Below are positions 43,614-53,100 of a DNA stretch of 64,000 nucleotides, piece by piece. The DNA comes from Pseudomonas triticicola (GTDB lineage: Bacteria; Pseudomonadota; Gammaproteobacteria; Pseudomonadales; Pseudomonadaceae): positions 1,959,001-2,023,000 of the forward strand of contig NZ_JAHSTX010000001.1 in assembly GCF_019145375.1 (NCBI RefSeq), in the 5' to 3' direction. The notes beneath the pieces are model-generated. The model was not told the DNA's origin. It saw only the letters and a program-made list of their open reading frames with translations, and made no database searches. The translations under genes and the position numbers were made by a program. Within the stretch, counting starts at the first letter, position 1, and each line of letters starts with the position of its first letter.

Positions 43614-44185
43614 TCCTTCACCTTTGACGTGAATATGTGACCGGTAATGGATTGACCTTGGCCGGTTCAGAGAGTTTGAAAGAAATAGCGATGCGCTCTG
43701 TGCCACGTAATCACCAGCGGCATTCCGTTCTCTATCACTTCGACGATCGATAGCTAGCGCATGAAGTGCTGTGGAGGTGAAAAATCCGCTGAAACGAAAA
43801 AGCGCAAATACTTATACAAAGCTTGTCGCCCTTCCTGCGCTTATTGATTAATACCTTCGCCAATGGACGACTGCGCAATGCATTAACGGCTTTTAAAAAT
43901 TTCAATACTGATTAGCCATCATCGTCACGGTTGCGGTTCTGCTTTTTCTTCGGCCTCTATTGCCAATGTTGAAAAAGACACATTTTGTTTCATCCAATCA
44001 ATCGATGGATCCAACGCTCCGACAAACGGTAGCCTTGTAGAAGTCCTTTAATTTCAAATGGATGATCATTGGCACAGTGCCATTTCGGTTACTCGCCAAA
44101 AATCAGGCAGCCTTATTTCAAACTCCCTATCTATGGTTTTAAAACCATCCGTGGACGTCCGCCCAGCCATATACAGGGAGTAGTA
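43614..44185. promoter_or_regulatory. 572-bp AT-rich region upstream of the giant adhesin, with a perfect palindrome
   Basis: No gene is seen. The stretch from about 43780 to 44060 is AT-rich against a GC-rich genome. A perfect palindrome TGGCACAGTGCCA (6-bp arms, central A) lies at 44070-44082, 104 bp before the adhesin ATG. It is a candidate operator. No sigma-54 -12 box is spaced correctly from its TGGCAC. Confidence 0.5.
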
Positions 44186-47100
44186 ATGGACAACATCGTC
44201 ATCGCCGACAAAGCCAATTCTCAGCTCACCGCCCAGAACTGGGGCAATGTTCAGCTCAGTCAGCCTTCAGTTGTACAAATGCCGGTTAGGCCCGATCAAT
44301 TGGCGTCGACCAGTCGCAGCGGTCAGGACTTGATCGTCAATCTGAAGTCTGGCGAGCAAATCAAAATCTCCAATTTCTTTGTCACCAGCCCTGACGGCGT
44401 GCCCAATGACATTGTCTTTCAGGGTGACGACGCGACGCTGTGGCAGGCGCGCTACAGCGCCGAGCCGTTCAATGGCTTTACCTTTGACGAAATCAATTCG
44501 CTGGACGAGCTGATCGCTGGCGTCGGTGTGGTGGATGGCGCAACGCCGGCCTGGGCGATTGCCGGGCTTGGCCTGTTGGGCGCGGGTGGTGCGGCGGCCG
44601 CTGCGGGCGGAAGTGGCGGCGGCGGCGGAGGTGGTGGCGGTGGCGGTGGCGACGCGACGCCTCCTGCGCCCGCGACCGGATTAACCTTGTCGGCCGATGG
44701 CCGGGTGCTGAGTGGTTTTGGCGAAGCTGGCAGTGTCGTTCAGGTACGCGATGCAGCCGGCAACATTTTGGGTTCCGGAACCGTTGGCGCCGATGGCAGT
44801 TTCCAGGTCGACCTGGGTACGCCACAGAACAATGGCCAGCCGCTCGACGTCACGCTCACCGACCCTGCGGGCAACGTTTCGACGCCGGGTACGGTCACTG
44901 CGCCGGATACCACCGCGCCCACCGCGCCAGGCAATCTCAGCGTGAGCGCCGATGGCACGCAACTCGGCGGCACCGGTGAAGTCGGCTCGACCATCCAGGT
45001 GCGCGCCGCCGATGGCAGCCTGCTCGGCAGCGCCGTGGTTGCAGCCGATGGCACCTTCAGCGTCGCCCTCAGCCCCGCGCAAACCGGCGGTCAGCCGCTG
45101 ACAGTGAATGCCACCGATGCCGCAGGCAACACCTCGACCGGCGCAACGATCAGCGCGCCGGAGATCGTCGAACCGACGACGCCAGGCAATCTTGGTTTGA
45201 GCAGCGACGGCAGCCAACTGACCGGCACCGCCCGGGCTGGCACCACGATCGAAGTCCGTGCCGCCAACGGCGAATTGCTCGGGCGCGCGGCGGTGGCCGC
45301 TGACGGTACTTTCCTGCTGACGCTGATTCGTGCGCAGGCCAACGGTGAAACCTTCAGTGTCGTGGCGGTCAACAGCGCCGGTGCACAATCGCCGGCCGTT
45401 ACCTTCAATGCGCCGGACATCACCGGCCCCGGTACTGCGACGGATCTGGCGGTGAGCAGCGATGGCCTCTCGGTGACCGGCCGTGGCGAACCCGGTAGCA
45501 CAGTCAGCGTCACCAATGCGCAAGGCACGCTGCTCGGCACGGCTTTGGTCGCCGCCGATGGCTCGTTCACCGTGCAACTCAACGCCGCGCAAGTCGATGG
45601 TGAGGCGCTGAGCGTGCTGGTCACCGACGCCGCCGGCAACCCTTCGCCAGCAGCGACCGTTATCGCCATTGATCTCGATGGCCTGACCCAGCCGAGCGAC
45701 GTTGCCCTGAGCGTGGATGGCCTGCAGATGAAAGGGCGCGGCCAGGCCGGATCAACGATCACGGTACGCGACGCCAACGGCAACATACTCGGCTCGGCAG
45801 TGGTCGCTGCGGATGGCACGTTCACGGTGCAATTGAGCAGCCCGCAGAACAATGGTGAGACGTTGCAGATCAGTGCCAGCGACGCCGCTGGCAACACCTC
45901 CGCCCCATTGACCTATGTAACGCCTGACACCCAAGGGCCGACGCCGCTGACGGGCGTTACGCTCGACGCCCAAGGGCAGACGCTGACCGGCAAAGGCGAA
46001 GTCGGCGCTTCGATTACCGTGCGCGATCCGGCCGGCAATATCATCGGCACCGGCACCGTGGGTGGCGACGGCAATTTCACGGTAAACCTCTCGACCCCAC
46101 AGACCGATGCGCAACAGCTGCAAGTGATCCAGACCGACGCGGACGGCAATCCTTCGGCGCCGGTCAACGTGATCGCACCCGATCTGACCACGCCGGTTGC
46201 CGTGACCGATGTAAGCATTTCCGCCAATGGCGCCGTGGTCTCCGGCGCGGGTCAGATCGGCGCCACCGTTACTGTCACTGACACCAACGGGACCGTGCTG
46301 GGAACAGCTTTGGTCGGCAGCAACGGCCGGTTCGAAGTCACCCTGTCCTCGCCACAAACCAATGGCCAGAACCTCAGCGTTGTGCAGAGCGATGGCTCGC
46401 CTTCAGGCTCGCCGGCAGTTCCAGTTGAAGCGCCGGATATCCAGGCTCCAACGGCTCCTTCGGATCTGACGCTGAATGCAGGTGGCACTGAACTGAGTGG
46501 CACCGGCGAGCCCGGTGCCACGGTGTCGGTCAAGGATTCGGCCGGCAATGTGTTGGGCACCGCGATCGTCGACGGCAGCGGCGCCTTTACAGTGCCGCTG
46601 AACAGCCCGCAGATCGAAGGCCAGCAACTGCAAGTCAGCCAATCGGATGGCGTAAATGTTTCGCCCAGCACACCACTGACGGCGACGGACAGCACCGCGC
46701 CGCTGGCGCCTGACAATGTCGTGCTCGCCAGTAACGGCGTGACCTTGACCGGCACCGGGCAAGCGGGCAGCACCGTAACCGTCATCGCGCCCGACGGTAC
46801 GGTGCTTGGCACTACGGTGGTCGCCAGCGACGGCAATTTCAGCGTCAACCTGAGTCCGGCTCAGCTCGACGGTCAGGTGCTGAACGTGATCCAGACCGAC
46901 GCGAGCGCCCTGCCCTCGCCGGCCACGCCGGTCACCGCACCGGACATCACCGCGCCGCCTGCACCGACCGGGCTGGCCGTCGATCCTTCAGGTGCCACGG
47001 TCACCGGTACCACGCAGCCCAATAACACGGTGCAAGTGCTGGATGCCGACGGCAACGTCATCGGCACTGCGACCGCTGACGGCACGGGCGCCTTCACGGT

Positions 47101-50100
47101 CAACCTCGACACGGCACAGACCAATGGCGAAGCCTTGCAAGTCGTGGTGTCGGATGGCGCCAACAGTTCGCTTCCCGGCAGCGTCACCGCGCCGGACAGC
47201 ACCCCGCCGGCAGCGGTCAGCGATCTCGCGCTCAACCCGGCCGGCACGCAGGTCTCTGGCCTTGCCGAACCGGGCACCACGGTCACCGTCAGCATTGCCG
47301 GCGGTGGCGCTGTGCTGGGCACCGCGACGGCCGATGCGGATGGCCGCTTTGTCGTGACCCTCAGCCCACCGGCCGAGCCTGGCGGCAATCTGGAAGTCAT
47401 CAGCACGGATAGCGGCGGCAATGATTCGCCCGTCGTGCCGCTGGCAGGTCTGGACGGTAGCCAGGTCGCGACCCCGACCGATCTGGCCTTGAGTGCCGAT
47501 GGTTTCACCCTGACCGGCGCCGGTACGCCCGGTTGCACCGTGACGGTGACCAGCAGCAGCGGCGCTGTGCTCGGCTCCGGGCTGATCAACAGCTTCGGCC
47601 GCTTCACCCTGTTGCTCAATAGCAAACAGATCAACGCGCAAGTTCTCCAGGTGACGGCCACCAGTCCCGACGGTGACGTGTCGATTCCGGGCACGGTGAC
47701 GGCGATCGATGGCACGGCGCCGGACGCTGTGACCGATCTGGCGCTGAATGCCAACGGCACGACACTCACTGGACGCGGAGAGGCCGGGGCGACGGTCACT
47801 GTCACCGACGCCACAGGTACGGTGCTCGGTACTGCACTGGTCGCCAGCAATGGCACGTTCAGCCTGACGCTGACGCCGGCACAACTTAATGGTCAGGCGC
47901 TTACCGCGATCCAGAGCGACGCCGCCGGCAACCTGTCGCAACCCGCCGGCATCATTGCCACCGATCTGCAACCGCCAGCCGCAGCGACTGGCGTTACGAT
48001 CAATGACGTCGGCACCGTGGTCAAAGGCCAAGGCGAAGCCGGCAGCACCGTGACCGTGCGCGATGCCGCCGGTAACGTGTTGGCGACCGGCGTAGTCGAT
48101 CAGAGCGGCAACTTCCAGGTCTCCCTGCCCAACGCGCAGAACACCGGCGAAACCCTGCAGGTCACTCTGACCGACGCAAATGGCAACGCCTCGACTTCCA
48201 CTGGCGTGATCACCGTTGACGGCACCCCGCCGGCCGCTGTGCAGAATCCGCTGATCAGCGCCGATGGCAGCACCCTCAGCGGCACGGGTGAGGCTGGCGC
48301 AACAGTCAATGTCACCACCGCCAACGGCGCCCTGCTGGGCAGCGCCGTGGTTGGCGCGGATGGTTCGTTCACTGTGACCCTGGCGCCAGCGCCGAGCAAT
48401 GGCGAGGCATTGGCGATCAGCCAGACCGACCCTGCCGGCAATGTCTCGCCGTCGACCAGTGTCAACGCACCCGATATCAGCCCACCAGCTGCACTGACCC
48501 AAGTCGCGGTGAATGCTGACGGCGTCACCGTCACTGGTCATGGCGAACCGGGCGCAACGGTGTCCGTGCGCAGCGCCGACGGCACCTTGCTCGGCACCGC
48601 GCAGGTCGGCAGTGGCGGCGCGTTCACTGTCACGCTGAACGCAGCACAACTGAATGCCGAAGTGCTGACCGTCACTCAGGAAGACCCGCCGGGCAACGTT
48701 TCGACGGCGGTTGAAGTCATCGCCGCGGATTTGACCGCGCCGGCGATTCCGAGCGCATTGACCCTCAATGCTGCCGGCGTGCAACTGGCCGGTAACGCCG
48801 AGGCCGGCAGCACGGTGACCGTGCGCGACAGCCAGGGCAATCTTCTCGGGACCACCACGGCGGCCGCAAACGGCACTTTCCAGATTACCCTCAACAGTCC
48901 GCAAACCAATGGCCAGTCGCTGAACGTGACGGCCACCGATGCGGCAGGCAATCCGTCGGCCCCGGCAATCGTCAATGCGGTCGATAGCACGGCGCCGTTG
49001 GTAGCGAGCGATCTGGCGGTGAGCGCCAATGGTGCCACCCTGACCGGCATCGGTGAGGTCGGCGCCAGCGTGGAAGTTCGTGATGCCGGCGGTGTTTTGC
49101 TGGGTACTGCGACCGTTGCCAGCAATGGCAATTTCAGCGTCACGTTGTCCCCGGCGGCGGTGGCTGGATCGAATCTTTCCGTGGTGCAGATCGATGCAGC
49201 CGGCAACACCGGACCGGCGGCGCCGGTGACTGCACCGGGCAATCTGGCGGAAAGTGCACCGACCAACCTGGCCCTCAGCGCCGACGGTCTGACCCTCACC
49301 GGCTCGGCCACCGCCGGCAGCACCGTGAGCATTCGCAATGCCTCGGGCGTGTTGCTCGGCAGCGCGCTGGTGGCGGCCAATGGCACTTTCAGCGTCACCC
49401 TCAACGCCGCGCAACTCAACGGCGAACAGCTGTCTGCCGTGGCGACGTCGAGCACCGGTATCAACTCGTCGCCGACCGATTACACCGCTGCCGATATCGC
49501 CGCGCCAACGCCGCTCAGCGAACTGAGTCTGGCACCGAACGGCACGGCCCTGACCGGGCGCGGTGAAGCCGGCGCCACAGTGACCGTGCTCGGCACCGGC
49601 GGAGTGGTTCTCGGCAGCGCGGTGGTGGCGGCCAACGGCACATTCAGCGTCACCCTCAGCCCGGCACAAACCTCTGGCCAGACTTTGAGCCTGAGCCAGG
49701 CCGACACCGCCGGCAACGAATCCAACAGCGTCAACCTGATCGCCCCGGACCTGCTCGCGCCCAATCCGCCGGCGGCGCTGGTGGCAAGCACTGACGGCAC
49801 CTTGCTGTCGGGTACCGGTGAGGCCGGCACCACGGTCAACGTGTACAACGCCGCCGGAGCGCTGGTCGGGACCGGCACCGTGAGCATCGACGGCACGTTT
49901 GCGATCACCCTGGCCACGCCGCAAGCCAATGGCCAGGCGCTGACCGTGTCGCTGACGGATGCGGCGGGCAACACCTCGGCAGCCACGCCGTTCACTTCGG
50001 TCGACAGCACACCGCCAGCGGCCGTTTCGCAACTGAGCATCGGCGGCGACGGCGCAAGCCTGACCGGGCGCGGCGAACCGGGCGCGCAGGTGCGCGTCAT

Positions 50101-53100
50101 CGACAGCGACGGCAACGTGCTTGGCACCGCCGTGGTCAGCGCGACCGGTACCTTCACCCTGCCACTGAACCCGGCGTTGACCAACGCCGAAGTGATCACC
50201 GTGGTCCAGGCCGACGCAGCGGGCAACGACTCGCCGGCAGTGAACCTGACCACGCCGGACTTCACCCCGCCTGATCCACTGGACAACGTCGATATCAACT
50301 CGTCCGGCGCGCTGGTCATCGGTACTGGCGAACCCGGCGCGACCGTGACCGTGCGCGATGCCAACGGCACTTTGCTCGGCACCAGCGTGGTGCTCGGCGA
50401 CGGCACCTTCAGCGTCACCCTCAATCCGCCGCAGATCAATGAACAGATCCTCAGCGTGCAGCAGGCCGATCCACCCGGCAACGTCAGCGCCCCGGTGACG
50501 GTCACCGCACCGGATCTGACCCCGCCAGCGACGCCGGCCGATCTGCAGCTGAATGCCGATGGCGACACCCTCACCGGGACCGGCGAAGTCGGCGCCATTG
50601 TCCGCGTGACATCCGCAGACGGTACCGAACTGGGCACCGGCACCGTGGGCAGCGATGGCCGTTTCCAGATCACCGTGACTCCGGTGCAAACCAATGGCCA
50701 AGCGCTGTTCGTGGTGTTGGCGGATGCGGCCGGCAATGCCTCGCCTGCCGGCACCCTGACGGCGCCTGACAGCACACCTCCTGCAGCACTGACCGATGTC
50801 GAGATCGACGCCAGCGGCAGCCTCATCACCGGCTCCGGTGCGACGGGCTCGCAGGTAGTCGTCACCAACGCGGTGGGCACCATCGTTGGCACCGGCACCG
50901 TGGCGGCCGATGGCAGTTTCAGCGTGACGCTCGACCAGCCGCTGCTCAACGGTGAAGCCTTGTCGGTGATCCAGCGTGATGCGGCTGGCAACCCTTCGCC
51001 GATCGTGTCCGTCACTGCGCCGGACATCACCCTGCCCGCTGCGCCCACCGGCCTCGTTCTTACGTCCGACGGCGTGACACTGACCGGTACCGGGGAAGCC
51101 GGCGCCACGGTGCGCGTGCTCAGCGCGACTGGCACGGTACTGGGCTCGGCAACCGTGACCGGCAATGGCTCGTTCAGCGTGACTCTCAACCCGCCGCAGG
51201 TGAATGGCGAGCTGTTGAGCGTCAATCAGACTGATCCGGCTTCAAACGTTTCACCCACAGCACCTCTGCAAGCAGGCGACAGCACTGATCCACTGGAAGT
51301 GGCCGACCTCAACGTCAGCCAGGACGGCTTGACCGTCACCGGTACCGGCGAGCCCGGCGCAACCGTCACCGTGCTTGACGGCGCGGTGGTGCTCGGCACA
51401 GCGACGGTGGCGGCAGATGGCAGCTTCAGCGTCACGTTGTCGGCTGCGCAACTCGATGGCCGCGCACTGTCGGTCGTGCAGGCCGACGCACAAAACAACC
51501 AGTCCGAGCCCGTTCTGGTCGACGCGCCGGACAGCACTGCACCGATCGCACCAACGGTGACATCGCTGACCGGCGCCGGCACCTTGCTCACCGGGACCGC
51601 CGAAGCCGGCAGCACCGTGACTGTGCTGTCCGCCACCGGCACCGTGCTCGGCACAGCGGTGGCATTGGGCGACGGCACCTACACAGTCACGCTGAATCCG
51701 GCTCAGGCCAATGGTCAGTTGTTGTCGGTGATCGCGACGGACGAGGCGCAAAACGCATCGCCAGTGCTGCTCTACCCGGCGGCAGATACCACGGCTCCGG
51801 ATGCCGTCACCGGTCTGACCATCAGCGGCGATCTGAGCCAGCTCGCCGGTCGTGGCGAAGCCGGCGCGAGTGTCGAGGTGACCGATGCGCTGGGCAATGT
51901 TGTCGGCACCGGCACGGTCGCGGCCAACGGCACATTCCTGATCGATCTGGATCCGGGCATCACTGCCGGCCAGGTGCTGACAGTAAATCAAACAGACGTC
52001 GCGACTAACGTGTCCGCAGACGCCGACCTGACTGTTCCGGCAGTGCCAGCGCCGGCTGCGCCGGACAATCTTGTGCTGACAGCAGACGGCGTGACGCTGA
52101 CCGGCACGGCGGCGATCGGCACCACCATCAATGTCTACGCGCCGGACAACAGCCTGATCGGCACCGGCGTCACCGGCGGGGATGGCACGTTCAGCGTGGT
52201 GCTGACGCCTGCGCAAACCAACGGCCAAAGCCTCGAAGTCACCGCCAACACTCCGCTGGGGGGTGCCTCGCTGCCGACTGAAATCACCGCAGGTGACACC
52301 TCGGCGCCGGCGCCGCTCAGCGATCTGGCGGTCAATGCCAGCGGCACATTGGTCACCGGTCGCGGCGAAGTCGGCGCGTCGGTGACCATCACCGGCACTG
52401 GCGGCGTGGTGTTGGGCAATGCGACGGTTGGCGCCAATGGCACCTTCAGCGCACAGCTCAATACGCCGCAGGTCAACGGTCAGGTGCTCAATGCGACACA
52501 GACCGATGCGTCCAACAACAGCTCATCCGGGCTTAACGTAACTGCGCCCGATATCACTCCCCCGGCCGCTCCGACGGCGTTGGTACTCAGCGGTGCCGGT
52601 CTGGTCCTCGGCGGGCTCGGTGAAGCCGGCGCCACCGTCACTGTTCGCGGTGCAGGTGGCACGGTGCTGGGCACTGCGACGGTGGCGGGCAATGGCTCGT
52701 TCTCGGTGACCTTGTCCTCCGCCCAACTCAACGGCCAGCAACTGAGCGTCACGCAGAGCGATGCGGCGGGCAACGTTTCGCCGGTTACCAACCTCAGCGT
52801 CGCCGATACCACCGCGCCGGCGCCGCTGAGCAATGTCAGCCTGAACGGCACCGGCCTGGCGGTCAGCGGCACGGGTGAAGCCGGCGCGACCGTCAGCGTG
52901 ACCAACGCAGCCGGTACCGTCCTCGGCACCGCCGTGGTCAATGCCGGCGGCACCTTCACCGTACAACTGTCCAGCGCGCAACTGAACGGCCAACAACTCA
53001 ACGTCCAACAAGCCGACCCGACGGGCAATCTGTCGCAGGTCTTCAACCTGACGGCCCCTGACGTACAGGCGCCGATCGCGGCCAGCGGTCTGACGCTCGC

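Noticed and set aside
44070..44085. Sigma-54 promoter at TGGCAC before the adhesin
   Set aside because: The -12 position reads CATT, not TTGC, so only the palindrome is retained.
46988..50701. 1,237-codon minus-strand frame inside the adhesin gene
   Set aside because: It exists only because the repeats avoid stops in that antisense frame; the repeated Gly/Ala/Asp codons explain it.
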